DNA from: Parasulfitobacter algicola
GTDB taxonomy: Bacteria > Pseudomonadota > Alphaproteobacteria > Rhodobacterales > Rhodobacteraceae
Length of the DNA stretch: 64,000 nt
Direction: 5' to 3'
Assembly (NCBI RefSeq): GCF_013315265.1
Contig: NZ_JABUFE010000001.1
Location: 248,001 to 312,000 of the forward strand
Shown piece after piece: positions 49,786-59,387 of the stretch. A model generated the notes under the pieces. That model saw only the letters and a list, made by a program, of their open reading frames with translations, made no database searches and had not been told where the DNA came from. Made by a program: the position numbers and the translations under genes. Every line of letters begins with the position of its first letter. Positions within the stretch are counted from its first letter, which is position 1.

Positions 49786-49881
49786 TATCGATAATGCTTT
49801 GTGACACTGCTTGTGGGTGGTGACCTGTTGATCTTAATATTTTGATGCAAGCAGATGTCGCTGTGGCTAAGGAAATTCTTT

Positions 49882-50682
49882 ATGTCCAATACTACATCAC
49901 AAGCTGTGCAATATGATGACCAAACAGGCTTTGACAATGTAGATGCACTTGCATCACGCGTTATATCTGAGCTGGCTAGGCGACACAGCAATGACAGGAC
50001 TTATCCCATTGATGTTTTTGTACAAAAGCTGTGCCATGTTGCACAGCTGGGTGACGCAGCGGCAACAGATCGTCTGTTTGAGGACATCAACGCATCTGGC
50101 ATAACACCGGAAGAAATCGTCGATTGCTATATACCGCAATCAGCACGATTTCTGGGCGATCAATGGCTGAATGACAGATTAGGATTTGCGGATGTTACAA
50201 TTGGATGTGCACGTCTGCAAAAGATGTTGCGAACTGTTCCAGAACAGTACGATTCGAAAAAATACCCAACCGTGCGGCACTTCAACGCCCTTATGATCGT
50301 GCCTCAAGATGACGATCACACGCTTGGCGCAATGGTGGCAACTGACCAGCTGCGCCGCATGGGTGGATCTGTTCACTTGTCCTTGGGCCAAAGCCATTCT
50401 GAGATTTTAGCCGCTTCGGAATGTGGTAATTTTGACGTAATAATGATTTCTGCTTCACGCAACGACAGGCTTGAGTTGATTCTGAAATTAACTGACATAC
50501 TTAGAGATAGCAGTGTGCATTTACCGCCAATTGTTTTGGGTGGGACGATAATTAACAATGCGCGTAATTTGAATTCGCTTACAGGCGTCGACCATGTCAC
50601 CAATGATCTACATGAAGCTTTGCGGTTATGCGGGCTGAAGATTCAAAATCAAAACGTCGTGTTCGGCGTGACCTGGAGTTAG
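49882..50682 (+). CDS. ppaA: B12-domain antirepressor PpaA/AerR
   Basis: The product has 266 residues from the ATG at 49882, which has AAGGAA seven bases before it. An in-frame ATG at 49855 would add nine residues and could give a second isoform. The C-terminal cobalamin-binding-like domain has DDDHTLGAMVA, the D-x-H-x-x-G core, then SVHLSLGQSH. PpaA/AerR proteins bind B12 or haem and relieve PpsR/CrtJ repression of photosynthesis genes. The gene lies divergent from bchF and 32 bases before ppsR, the classic arrangement. Confidence 0.9.
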   Translation: MSNTTSQAVQYDDQTGFDNVDALASRVISELARRHSNDRTYPIDVFVQKLCHVAQLGDAAATDRLFEDINASGITPEEIVDCYIPQSARFLGDQWLNDRLGFADVTIGCARLQKMLRTVPEQYDSKKYPTVRHFNALMIVPQDDDHTLGAMVATDQLRRMGGSVHLSLGQSHSEILAASECGNFDVIMISASRNDRLELILKLTDILRDSSVHLPPIVLGGTIINNARNLNSLTGVDHVTNDLHEALRLCGLKIQNQNVVFGVTWS

Positions 50683-50714
50683 ACAATGTTGCGCATGATA
50701 CAGAACTTCAGCCC

Positions 50715-52124
50715 ATGACATCACGCGGGCTAAAATATTGGAGCAACGGATCCATTCCGCTGATCTCCCCAGAAATTTTGCAAGACGTTATTGCTGCAGC
50801 ATCAGATATTTCAGTTGTTATTTCGACTCAGGGTAATGTCCTTTCGGTTTTGATTAATCCCAATCACCAGTCTCTTGGTCGTCTGGATCACTGGGAAAAC
50901 CACAATATTCGCGACTATCTAAGATCTGAAAGCATTCCGAAATTTGATCAACGTCTTGAAGAAATCACCAGTGGTTTGTCAAAGACGGATCAAATCGAAT
51001 TGAACCATTTGGATAATGGTGTGGAATTTCCGGTGCGCTATACAATGCATTCGATCGGAACAGATGGTGCGATCTTGATGTTGGGGCGCGACTTGCGACC
51101 TATTGCCGAGATCCAGCAACAGCTTGTGAAAGCCCAGATCGCGCTTGAGCGGGATTATGAAGCACAGCGTGAATTCGATACGCGGTATCGCGTTTTGATG
51201 GAAACGACTGAAGATGCGTTTGTTTTTGTGTCTGCCACGACAGGCAAGGTCATTGATCTAAACCGTAAAGCCGCCAAAATACTGGGTGGAAATCGCGAAG
51301 ATATAACAGGGTCCGCCTTTAGTCAGGCCTTTGGGTCAGTGCAGAATGCTGCTGATTTTCTGACAACCCTTAGTGAAACAGCGAATACCGATGCGCCAAA
51401 GCCGATACAGGCAAAGACACGAAATTCCAATAAACAGGTTATGATTGCTCCGAAAATTTTTCGGGTTTCCGGCGAAAGTGTACTGTTATGCATGGTCTCA
51501 GTGGGCGAAAAAAGTACCGCATCAAATGAAACAGCCAATAACGATTTCGCAGCATTTTATAATCAAGCTGTCGAAGGCATTATTTTCACCGATAAAGACG
51601 GGACTATCACCTCTGCGAACGACGCTTTTCTGGATATGGCTGAAACCACAGCGCTTTCTAAAATAAAGGGGAAATCACTTGCTGATTTTCTATCGCGCGG
51701 TGTTATCGACCTTAAAGTGCTGCTTGAAAATGCAGGCCGTGCAGGTCAGATGCGGTTATATTCAACCAAGCTGAAAGGTGAATTTGAAAGTCAAACTTCG
51801 GTTGAAATTTCAGTATCTTATCTGAAACATGCCAGTGTACCTGCATTTGTCTTTGTGTTGCGCGATGTTCGACGAACCGAAGCATTGCGTGAACCTACGA
51901 TGCCAAACAGCGATACAGCAGTTAAATCCGTCATGGAACTTGTGGGCAGTGCGACACTTAAAGACATCATAAGTGAAACAACTGATGTCATCGAAAAAAT
52001 GTGCATCGAAACGGCCGTTGAACTGACGCGCAATAATCGTGTGGCCGCAGCTGAAATGCTGGGGCTGTCACGTCAGTCTTTATACGTCAAATTGCGCAAA
52101 TATGGTCTTTTGGCAAAGGACTAG
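50715..52124 (+). CDS. ppsR: Photosynthesis gene repressor PpsR/CrtJ
   Basis: The product has 469 residues from the ATG at 50715, matching the size of PpsR/CrtJ; a start at 50628 inside ppaA is rejected. An N-terminal domain and two PAS domains (LMETTEDAFVFVSATTGKVI and YNQAVEGIIFTDKDGTITSA) precede a Fis-type helix-turn-helix, NNRVAAAEMLGLSRQSLYVK. Cys430, just before this helix-turn-helix, corresponds to the redox-active Cys of the family, and another Cys lies between the PAS domains. It binds TGT-N12-ACA sites, two of which lie upstream. It represses bch and related genes under oxygen. Confidence 0.95.
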   Translation: MTSRGLKYWSNGSIPLISPEILQDVIAAASDISVVISTQGNVLSVLINPNHQSLGRLDHWENHNIRDYLRSESIPKFDQRLEEITSGLSKTDQIELNHLDNGVEFPVRYTMHSIGTDGAILMLGRDLRPIAEIQQQLVKAQIALERDYEAQREFDTRYRVLMETTEDAFVFVSATTGKVIDLNRKAAKILGGNREDITGSAFSQAFGSVQNAADFLTTLSETANTDAPKPIQAKTRNSNKQVMIAPKIFRVSGESVLLCMVSVGEKSTASNETANNDFAAFYNQAVEGIIFTDKDGTITSANDAFLDMAETTALSKIKGKSLADFLSRGVIDLKVLLENAGRAGQMRLYSTKLKGEFESQTSVEISVSYLKHASVPAFVFVLRDVRRTEALREPTMPNSDTAVKSVMELVGSATLKDIISETTDVIEKMCIETAVELTRNNRVAAAEMLGLSRQSLYVKLRKYGLLAKD

Positions 52125-52132
52125 TCGCGCAG

Positions 52133-52480
52133 TTAGTCTTTCTTAGCGACTGTCGTCAGCAGTTCATTGCTAAGTTCGACCATTTTTCCTGTCTGTTCAG
52201 TATACTGGTTAATGGCTGTTTGTATGAATTGCGCCTGGATATGCCGCAGCTCATCCATATCTTTGCAATGCAGAATTTCGTGCTGGGTTTTCACATCTTC
52301 CTGAACACGTTCAGCAATAAAACTGATGATTTCACTGTTGAAATCACCCATGTTTTCCAACCAACCCGTCCCCATCCACGATAACGACCCAAATCCCATT
52401 TTTTGAAAATCCGCCATGGCAGACATGATATCTTCGGGACCAGATGATTTGGTATCAGCTGATTTAGAGGTCTTTGGCAT
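52133..52480 (-). CDS. Phasin family protein
   Basis: The product is a 115-residue amphipathic helical protein of the phasin_2 type. It has FNSEIISFIAERVQEDVKTQ and LRHIQAQFIQTAINQYTEQT. Phasins coat polyhydroxyalkanoate granules. The N-terminus is Ser/Lys-rich. It converges with ppsR, the two stops being eight bases apart. No PHA synthase gene lies nearby. Confidence 0.85.
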   Translation of the reverse strand: MPKTSKSADTKSSGPEDIMSAMADFQKMGFGSLSWMGTGWLENMGDFNSEIISFIAERVQEDVKTQHEILHCKDMDELRHIQAQFIQTAINQYTEQTGKMVELSNELLTTVAKKD

Positions 52481-52671
52481 AGTCGATCTCCTTTTTGATA
52501 TAGAGCGGTGATATCAATCAACGCCTTTGTGTGCATTGATATGCCTCAATGCCACCAAACATATCACATCAGCCGCGAATCCCCTTTTCAAAAAGCCGAA
52601 AGCCACTTATACGGCCCACTTCATCAGGGCATACACCCTTGGAGGATGCCCATAATTTAAGGAGAATACCC

Positions 52672-53316
52672 ATGGCTGGAAAGATTCCAGATCTTGAAGC
52701 CCAGGTCCGCGCGGGAACAGGCAAGGGGGCCGCCCGCCAAGCCCGTCGTGACGGCATGGTACCTGGTGTAATATATGGCGGCGGAGAAGATCCGGTTGCT
52801 ATCAATATTCCGTTTAACGTGCTGCTGAAGCGACTGAAAGCTGGCCGTTTCTTGTCGACATTGTTCAACATGAAGCTGGACGGTCACGACGATGTACGCG
52901 TCATCTGCCGCGACGTTCAGCGTGATGTTGTTAAAGATCTTCCAACGCATGTTGATTTTCTGCGTCTGAAGCGCACGACAAAAATCAACCTGTTTATCCC
53001 GGTTGAATTCGAAGGCGAAGACACATCGCCCGGCATCAAAAAAGGCGGCGTTCTGAACGCAGTCCGTCCTGAGGTCGAATTGGTTGTGACAGCTGGCGAT
53101 ATTCCTGAAAAGCTGATCGCAGATATTTCAACCATGGATATTGGCGACACGCTGACGATTTCGTCTATTGATCTGCCCAAAGGATCCAAAGCGACGATCG
53201 ACCGTGACTTCGTGATCGCGAACATTCAGGCACCATCAGGATTGAAATCACAGTCTGATGATGAGGCTTCTGAAGAAGAGGTCACCGAGGAGACTGCGGA
53301 AACAACCGAAGAATAA
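52672..53316 (+). CDS. rplY: 50S ribosomal protein L25/general stress protein Ctc
   Basis: The product has 214 residues from the ATG at 52672, which follows AAGGAG; the longer frame from 52549 has no family match. The N-terminal L25 domain ([20 protein letters not shown]) binds 5S rRNA. The TL5/Ctc C-terminal domain follows, then an acidic tail ([17 protein letters not shown]). It lies upstream of pth, a pairing conserved in many proteobacteria, although a terminator separates them. Confidence 0.95.
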   Translation: MAGKIPDLEAQVRAGTGKGAARQARRDGMVPGVIYGGGEDPVAINIPFNVLLKRLKAGRFLSTLFNMKLDGHDDVRVICRDVQRDVVKDLPTHVDFLRLKRTTKINLFIPVEFEGEDTSPGIKKGGVLNAVRPEVELVVTAGDIPEKLIADISTMDIGDTLTISSIDLPKGSKATIDRDFVIANIQAPSGLKSQSDDEASEEEVTEETAETTEE

Positions 53317-53337
53317 ACAACAGTTATTGTTGACTAG

Positions 53338-53370
53338 AATGCGGGGCCTTCGGGCCCCGTATTTCGTTTT
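53338..53370 (+). terminator. Terminator after rplY
   Basis: AATGCGGGGCC (53338-53348) pairs with GGCCCCGTATT (53353-53363), 11 bp with one G-U pair, around a stable TTCG tetraloop, followed by TCGTTTT. Confidence 0.85.
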
Positions 53371-53414
53371 GCAGACTGGGCTGCTATCTTTTGCCCAATA
53401 AGGGAGCGTACGTG

Positions 53415-54092
53415 ATGAAACTGCTGGTTGGTCTGGGAAACCCAGGTACGAAATATGCCGGGAACAGGCATAATATCGGATTTATGGCCATGGACCGTAT
53501 CGCAGCTGATCACAGCTTTGCCCCATGGCGCGGAAAATTTCAGAGCAGCCTGAGCGAGGGGCGACTGGGTCGCGAAAAGGTTATTCTGCTGAAGCCTGAG
53601 ACATTCATGAATCTGTCCGGCCAATCCGTTAGCGGAGCAATGCGATTTTACAAGCTAACCCCCGACGATATTACCGTTTTTCATGATGAACTAGACCTGG
53701 CCCCTGGCAAAGTACGTGTGAAAAAAGGCGGCGGTCACGCCGGACATAACGGGCTTCGATCCATGCACCAGCATATAGGGCCAGATTATGCCCGTGTCCG
53801 TCTTGGTATCGGGCATCCGGGTCACAAAGACCGCGTGTCAGGCTATGTGTTGCATGATTTTGCGAAAGCTGATCAGGACTGGCTGGATGATCTGCTGCGC
53901 GGGATCAGTGACGGGGTCGTTGATCTAGTCGAAGGAGATAGTGGTAAGTTCATGAACGCCATCGCATTGCGTCTGAACCCACCCAGATCATCGACAACAA
54001 TACCCAAGACGGCAAAACCTCAACCAGCAGCGCCCGAAGTTGAAACAGATGACAGATCTATGCTGCAAAAACTGGCTGATCGCTTCAAATGA
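53415..54092 (+). CDS. pth: Peptidyl-tRNA hydrolase
   Basis: The product has 225 residues from the ATG at 53415. LLVGLGNPGTKYAGNRHNIG contains the catalytic His. KPETFMNLSG and VFHDELDLAPGKVRVKKGGG then HAGHNGLRS complete the active site. It frees tRNA from peptides released by stalled ribosomes. The C-terminal extension of about 30 residues beyond the domain is typical for Rhodobacteraceae. The stop overlaps the next ATG. Confidence 0.97.
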   Translation: MKLLVGLGNPGTKYAGNRHNIGFMAMDRIAADHSFAPWRGKFQSSLSEGRLGREKVILLKPETFMNLSGQSVSGAMRFYKLTPDDITVFHDELDLAPGKVRVKKGGGHAGHNGLRSMHQHIGPDYARVRLGIGHPGHKDRVSGYVLHDFAKADQDWLDDLLRGISDGVVDLVEGDSGKFMNAIALRLNPPRSSTTIPKTAKPQPAAPEVETDDRSMLQKLADRFK

Positions 54093-55117
54093 CCCTTAAG
54101 CAGGCTTTTTTAAAACAATCAGAAAGCTGCTCAAAACTCGGCTCGCCCTTTATGGGTCAGCTTTTACACCTTTTTGCAGACCGCTTTGAACGCGGCACTG
54201 CTCTGGCCGATAAAATGTTTGACTGGCCTGGCGATGCAAGTTCGGCAGGTGCATCTTTACCGTTAAGGCTTGCGGGTGGATTACATGCTTTGGTCTTACG
54301 GGGTGATCTGGCGCTAAAATCTGTCTATCCACCCAATGCCGTATCTGACGATATGCTCTGGTCCGCCGTTAACGAAGCGATGATCCGGAATCAGCCTTTT
54401 TTAATCCATTGGATCGAAAGCGCGCCCCAAACAAACGAAGTCCGCAGAAGCGCCGCCCTGATCGCAGCCGCGCATTTCTTGCACAACAAGGTCAATATGC
54501 CTTTTCGTGTGTCAGAATTAGGGGCAAGTGCCGGGTTGAACCTGATGTGGGACAAATTTGCCCTTCGGGTCGGGGACAAGGTTCTTGGACCCAAAGATGC
54601 GCCAATTCAACTGACGCCTGATTGGGCAGGCCATGCGCCACCTGTTTCACAACCTAATGTTGAAGACCGTCGCGGCGTCGATCTGAGCCCGATTGATCCA
54701 CACTCAGAGCAAGGGAAATTGCGCCTGCGCGCCTATCTTTGGCCAGACCAACCTGACCGACGTCAAATAACAGATATCGCGATTGCAACCGCCCAAGCAA
54801 ATGTCGATCAGTGCGATGCAATTGATTGGCTTGAAAAACGTTTGAAGCACACTCCTGGACAGGCGCATTTGATCTATCACACAATCGCATGGCAATATTT
54901 TCCCAAAGCATTACAGGAACGCGGTAGAAAACTTATTGAAACTGCAGGCCAAACCGCCACAGTAGAAAATCCATTGGCATGGTTGTCAATGGAAGCCGAC
55001 AACACCCCACACAGCGCCGCGCTGACCCTAAGGCTGTGGCCAAGGGATCAGCATTTTAATCTGGCGCGTGTGGATTTTCACGGCCGGTGGATAAATTGGC
55101 TGGCAAATCAGGCATAG
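54089..55117 (+). CDS. DUF2332 family protein
   Basis: The product is a 342-residue cytoplasmic protein. LPLRLAGGLHALVLRGDLAL and VSELGASAGLNLMWDKF are signatures of DUF2332. The GASAGLNL loop looks like a nucleotide or SAM-binding turn, but activity is unknown. It overlaps pth by four bases, so it is part of the same transcript. The family is confident; the function is not. Confidence 0.85.
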   Translation: MTLKQAFLKQSESCSKLGSPFMGQLLHLFADRFERGTALADKMFDWPGDASSAGASLPLRLAGGLHALVLRGDLALKSVYPPNAVSDDMLWSAVNEAMIRNQPFLIHWIESAPQTNEVRRSAALIAAAHFLHNKVNMPFRVSELGASAGLNLMWDKFALRVGDKVLGPKDAPIQLTPDWAGHAPPVSQPNVEDRRGVDLSPIDPHSEQGKLRLRAYLWPDQPDRRQITDIAIATAQANVDQCDAIDWLEKRLKHTPGQAHLIYHTIAWQYFPKALQERGRKLIETAGQTATVENPLAWLSMEADNTPHSAALTLRLWPRDQHFNLARVDFHGRWINWLANQA

Positions 55118-55132
55118 AAGGCCCGCCTGTTT

Positions 55133-57295
55133 TCACATCTGGCCGATTGAAAAGAACAGCGTTTCACCAGAATGATCATCAACGCCATCGTTGTCAGTGG
55201 ACACAAATCCCTGGCCATTTGGCAAAATCGCCAATCCTTCCACCTTGTCCTGAACATAGCCATTCAGTTGCTTTAGATCGGGTAACAGATCGCGGACGAT
55301 TTCTTTGTTCACAACAGGAAGATCGCCCCCCAAACCAGCCGGTATCATTTCTGACAATGCGATCCGATAGATCTTTTTGGTCACGGCAGCCGTACCGATC
55401 TGATTATCCCGTTCCACCACATAGACGTAATCACCGAACGCTGTGATTTCAGACAGCCCAACCCAGCCTTTTTCAGGCTGCGCTTTTTGATAATGAACGG
55501 CGCCCCATTCTTTTGTATCCGTATGATAGGCGACCAATTTGACGTGATTGTCCGGATCATCGCGCCACTCCCGCTGAACGGCCAGCCAAAGCGTATCACC
55601 GATCTTGGTAATACCTTCGAACCCGAAACGTTTTTCCACAGACATCAATTCCGTAGGTAGGCCAATTTCCTGTTCGATCTGACCATCAGCATTCACATGA
55701 TATAATGCATGCGGAATAACACGATCTGTCCGACCTTCTGAGGCCAGCCAAAAGCCACCTTCGCCGTCCAAAGTTATCCCTTCCAAGTCCAGCTTTTGTG
55801 CCGGTGCACCATCGCGCGTAACACGAATGGCGTCGATGATGCGGGCAGGTTTGACCGACGGGTCAATCTTAAAGATCGTCGGCTGTTGGCCATAAAAGCT
55901 GTCGTTGACGGCATAGATCATACCATCCGAATCCGCCACCATGCCCGAAATTGCGCCCCACCCGATTGGGGCACCCGACGCATCGCTTAACCCTTCCGAC
56001 GTCAGCATCGGATAAGCGGCAGTGCCTTGGCCATATTCAAAAATCATCACATGGCTACGAATACCCCCATCTGGGCCAAGGTCGGCTTCGTTGGCAGAAA
56101 TCAGCAGATTGCGATCGGGGATGGCGACAAAGCCCTCTGGCCCGATACCCGACGGTAAAAGCTGTGTCAGAACCGGGGATGCAAGATCAGAGATATCATA
56201 GACACCCACAACCGATGCACGTTCTGCCCCGACAAAGGCGATTGGTGTGCCATTAAATATCGCTGTTTCAATCGATTCCGGTTCAATACCTTTGTTGCCG
56301 GACCGTTCTTCGGGATAGTGGCCGATCTGAATGATAGCATGTTCAAAAGATGTACCGCTTTCGTAAACGACATCGCCATCCTTATGGAAAATCGTCCAAC
56401 TGCGACTTCCGCCGTCCATATCACCTTCGTTTGCGGTGGCGAAATGCATGTCATCAATCCATTTGACAGCGTCGGGTTCACGCACGCGGAACGGTTGGCT
56501 TTGGTTAAAAAGCAACGCCCCTTCTTCGATCAGATCGACCTGTTCCAGATCGACAGCACCTGCAGAAAAATGACTGATAATGCTGTCATCACGCGCCACA
56601 ACCACAATGTGATTGTTTTCCTGAAGACTAACGACCGTTTCACCAAGTGTGTTGATATCGACGTATTCCGGTTCAGGGTCTTCGGGCGATACAGCAGCAA
56701 GTCCCGTCAGATCAACAGTGCGCAGACTGCCGCATTGCAGCGCACCATTTGCGATGTCAATCATCAGCAGCATTCCGGCAGGCATCTGGCCTGTTCGCCC
56801 GTCGCCCGCGTCTTCGTCGCGTTCGTTTTCAATGGCGACTGATAGAAAAGTTCCGTCTTGAGCCACAGCCACGGCATCAGGTTGTCCACCCAAATCACAA
56901 CGCCCTGTCTGAACACGCGTTGCCAGATCAAACGCCACAACATAACCGGATGGCGCGGTATAGCTGTTAGATGTGTTCACCGCGACAAACGCCTGGTTTC
57001 CAGTCACAGACACAGATGCCGGTTCACCATCAATCGGTATGTTGCCCAAAGGTATGGGGGATGCGGGATCTGAAATATCGATCATACCTATCACCCCCAA
57101 AGGGCCATCCGTATATACAAGCGTCATGCCGTCAGCCGTCGCCGCAATAATTTCAGCCGATGATTCCTTGGTAACATCATCACCGTTGTTCAAAGCAGTC
57201 TCGAACGATGCTATGCGGTTAAAATTCATCTCAGCCCAGCTGGCACTTGCCGTCAGCGCAAGGATCGATGTTATGTATATTAGACGTTTTGACAC
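55133..57295 (-). CDS. Secreted esterase-like/phytase-family beta-propeller protein
   Basis: The product has 720 residues. A signal peptide covers about residues 1-21 (ending ASASWA). The N-terminal half (about 25-430) is a propeller with repeats such as VIGMIDISDPASPIPLGNIP and VVGVYDISDLASPVLTQLLP. The C-terminal half matches the 'esterase-like activity of phytase' family (PF13449), with KLDLEGITLDGEGGFWLASE, GFEGIT and KVEGLAILPNGQGFVSTDND. It is probably a periplasmic or secreted phosphoesterase-like protein; the activity is not proven for the family. It converges with the DUF2332 gene. Confidence 0.8.
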   Translation of the reverse strand: MSKRLIYITSILALTASASWAEMNFNRIASFETALNNGDDVTKESSAEIIAATADGMTLVYTDGPLGVIGMIDISDPASPIPLGNIPIDGEPASVSVTGNQAFVAVNTSNSYTAPSGYVVAFDLATRVQTGRCDLGGQPDAVAVAQDGTFLSVAIENERDEDAGDGRTGQMPAGMLLMIDIANGALQCGSLRTVDLTGLAAVSPEDPEPEYVDINTLGETVVSLQENNHIVVVARDDSIISHFSAGAVDLEQVDLIEEGALLFNQSQPFRVREPDAVKWIDDMHFATANEGDMDGGSRSWTIFHKDGDVVYESGTSFEHAIIQIGHYPEERSGNKGIEPESIETAIFNGTPIAFVGAERASVVGVYDISDLASPVLTQLLPSGIGPEGFVAIPDRNLLISANEADLGPDGGIRSHVMIFEYGQGTAAYPMLTSEGLSDASGAPIGWGAISGMVADSDGMIYAVNDSFYGQQPTIFKIDPSVKPARIIDAIRVTRDGAPAQKLDLEGITLDGEGGFWLASEGRTDRVIPHALYHVNADGQIEQEIGLPTELMSVEKRFGFEGITKIGDTLWLAVQREWRDDPDNHVKLVAYHTDTKEWGAVHYQKAQPEKGWVGLSEITAFGDYVYVVERDNQIGTAAVTKKIYRIALSEMIPAGLGGDLPVVNKEIVRDLLPDLKQLNGYVQDKVEGLAILPNGQGFVSTDNDGVDDHSGETLFFSIGQM

Positions 57296-57449
57296 ATCAC
57301 TCTCCGTTCAGTTTCATTCAAGCGGAGATGTCTTACATACACGACATCCATGTAACGGTTTTATTTTGGTTTCGTAAAAGATTTCCAGCCGGACTTTTAC
57401 GCGCTACAACGCACTGAGAATAAGAAACTTTGCATTCGGAAACAGAACT

Positions 57450-57656
57450 TTACTGATCTGCAAACCCAAGATGCTGAAGCGCTTTTTTTGCCAGCATCTT
57501 TTCGTTCTGGTCAGCGGATAATGCAGATATATTAAGTGATTTTATGATTGGGCTTAATTTATGCGTTGCGATTTTATTTCGCATGAATTCGTGAACTTCA
57601 CCTTCAGGCATGTTCAGAATGTCTTCGGCGGTTAACTGATGACCATTCAAATTCAT
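57450..57656 (-). CDS. Hypothetical small protein
   Basis: The product has 68 residues and is charged and helical (LTAEDILNMPEGEVHEFMRN, and a tail with KMLAKKALQHLGFADQ). No signal peptide or membrane helix is seen. AGGGG lies about nine bases before the ATG. I recognise no family. It looks like a real gene by composition, but nothing about its function can be said. Confidence 0.5.
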   Translation of the reverse strand: MNLNGHQLTAEDILNMPEGEVHEFMRNKIATHKLSPIIKSLNISALSADQNEKMLAKKALQHLGFADQ

Positions 57657-57897
57657 GTTTCATCACCCCTGATGCAGCATATCCCCGAAAACAGAATTAA
57701 CGCGCATTTCACGGTTAAGCGAGTCCTTAATGCTGCAAAAAGGTGCTTCGTGACAAAAGCTTCATTGGAAAGGCATCTGGCGTTTGAAGAACTGACATAA
57801 TCCAAGGCACAGGTCCTGGGGATAGTCACTGTGCTTCCAATCGACAAGCTGACCCAAAAATCTGGCCGAAATACCGCTGTAGGTACTATTTCCCAAA

Positions 57898-58037
57898 ACT
57901 GAAATCCACCATGCTGTTGATATTCTTGATCGTGTAGGCATCGCTAATCACGCCTCAAATCATGCCGAAGCCCTGTCAGGGGCCAGCCGAAACGCGCCGC
58001 AATTAGCGTGTGCCTGCATTTTAGAAAAACAAGCGCC
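57898..58037 (+). pseudogene. phnC: phnC remnant (phosphonate ABC transporter ATPase fragment)
   Basis: Reading from 57901 gives EIHHAVDILDRVGIANHASN then HAEALSG, which is the helical stretch and the beginning of the LSGGQ signature of PhnC. A one-base shift then continues as GQPKRAAIS in another frame, so the signature is broken by a frameshift. Both ends of the gene (P-loop and Walker B) are missing. The fragment runs up to the tail of phnF, in a region that otherwise holds phn genes. The 240 bases before it (57657-57897) hold nothing I can identify. Confidence 0.6.
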
Positions 58038-58652
58038 TTAGGGGTTATATACCGTCAGCGTAACCCGATCCCCGGCAAACCAGCTGTGACCATATTCGAT
58101 GGGCCTGCTATTCATATCGACGTTGACGGAAACCGTCCGCAAAATCGGTGCGCCTTCAGATATGCGTAGATGCAGCGCTTGGGTTGCGTTTGCTTGCTTG
58201 GCGGTTAGTCGCGTTGTAGCACGGATATAATCATCTATGCCTTCCTTTCTCAGTGCTGACGTCACTGATTGTGTTTGCAGTAAGTGCGTCAGAAAATCAG
58301 GAAAACGTTGCGCGGAAAAGATGCTGCGAAAGGTGGCAATTGGCTGACCATCCGCCAGCGACAAACCTTCATAGACATGAACCGCTTCGCCGGGTGCGAT
58401 CTGCAGGGCCAAAGCCTCTTTTTCTGCCGCATTTCGGGTTTCAGTCATCAGGATCTGTTTTTCCGGTGTCCGACCTGCTGCGCGCAGATTTTGATGAAAC
58501 CGCACCCGCTGCCCAATCGCATAGTCAGTGGGTTTTGTGGTCACAAACACCCCGGCCCCACGCCGCGAATGAACCAGACCATCTTGCGCCATTTCAGCCA
58601 ATGCGCGTCGTATTGTGTGCCGATTAACACCAAAGCGACCCGCCAAAGACAC
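58038..58652 (-). pseudogene. phnF: phnF, N-terminally truncated GntR-family regulator
   Basis: The product is a 204-residue PhnF-like regulator of phosphonate genes. The recognition helix region RFGVNRHTIRRALAEMAQDG and the ligand-binding UTRA domain (IDDYIRATTRLTAKQANATQ) are intact. The first 35 or so residues of the winged helix-turn-helix are missing. The frame begins at a GTG at 58652, and upstream of it the DNA matches the truncated phnG on the other strand. A deletion has evidently removed the divergent promoter and both gene starts. DNA binding is probably impaired, hence pseudogene. Confidence 0.75.
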
Positions 58653-58659
58653 TGAACAT

Positions 58660-58905
58660 CTTTTTAATAGATTGGGCGTTCATCCCCGCCATTCTTGGCT
58701 TCGCCTACCTGAAACCAGCACTGTCATAATACGTGGACGCGAAGGTGCCACCTTTAATCTTGGTGAAATGGCCATCACCCGTTTTTCGCTGAAACCAGAC
58801 AGCGGCGAAGTTGCCCATGGCAATGTTCAGGGGCGTGACATGACTAACAAGGCAGCTGCCACAAAGGTTGAATTCTTTACAATGGTTCGGGGGGATAACA
58901 AATGA
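58660..58905 (+). pseudogene. phnG: phnG remnant (C-P lyase subunit)
   Basis: The frame reads HSWLRLPETSTVIIRGREGA then TFNLGEMAITRFSLKPDSGE and VAHGNVQGRD. This is the PhnG family core (PE-x-G-x-V-x-x-RGR, FNLGE, GHG-x-V-x-GRD). About the first third of the protein is missing and the loop before FNLGE is shorter than usual. It begins back to back with the truncated phnF and stops at 58903-58905. A possible phnH stub (ATGA overlap, then a stop by 58938) follows. PhnG is an essential C-P lyase subunit, so loss here inactivates the pathway. Confidence 0.8.
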
Positions 58906-58940
58906 ATGCGCCCCATCACTTAACGCAGACGCACAAGTGA

Positions 58941-59282
58941 TCAGCCATCGCGCCCTTTGACAAAAAAACTTATCAAGATCAGTACCGCACCAGCACCAAG
59001 ACCACCCCCAAGGATCATGAAAATGATGCGTCGAAGCGCGTCTGGGTCGCTGATCCTTGTACCCTCTTGCGACATCAGCAGCGCCGGAAGACCAACCCCC
59101 ATGGCAAGCGCCCCGATAATTACGGTCAGTCCAACAAGCCGAAGCATCAGACGTGGGTTGGATTTTCGTTTAGCCAATATTTTTCTCAATTTTTCAATGA
59201 TCTGGGCTTTCTGTATCGCAGAATCATGGCGTGTACTTCGAATGTCAACATATTCTGCATACCGGCGCTGAAGGCCACACAT
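58941..59282 (-). CDS. Hypothetical membrane protein lying in the phn deletion scar
   Basis: The product has 113 residues from an ATG at 59282; the start is uncertain and no clear ribosome-binding site is seen. A basic helix (AQIIEKLRKILAKRKSNPRL) is followed by two hydrophobic segments (LVGLTVIIGALAMGVGLPAL and FMILGGGLGAGAVLILISFF). It ends KGRDG. I recognise no family. It replaces the position where phnH, I, J, K and most of L should be, so it may have arrived with the rearrangement. Confidence 0.5.
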   Translation of the reverse strand: MCGLQRRYAEYVDIRSTRHDSAIQKAQIIEKLRKILAKRKSNPRLMLRLVGLTVIIGALAMGVGLPALLMSQEGTRISDPDALRRIIFMILGGGLGAGAVLILISFFVKGRDG

Positions 59283-59387
59283 TATGGAACGATCCGCAAT
59301 GCCGCGACCGACTGGCTGGACCGGGTCGAGATTACCCAAACTCGCGTCAACGCTTGTCTTATAATCTTTTTTATTGGCACTTCTGCC

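Noticed and set aside
49824-49845. TTGATCTTAATATT resembling an FNR/FnrL site upstream of ppaA
   Set aside because: Only the left half matches TTGAT-N4-ATCAA; the right half lacks the CAA.
57653-57847. A 64-codon minus-strand frame before the 68-residue gene
   Set aside because: Composition is not protein-like, there is no ribosome-binding site, and it lies in apparent phn debris.
58902-58940. phnH start codon and first codons
   Set aside because: Only about twelve codons before a stop and no recognisable PhnH sequence; mentioned as a possible stub but not listed as a feature.
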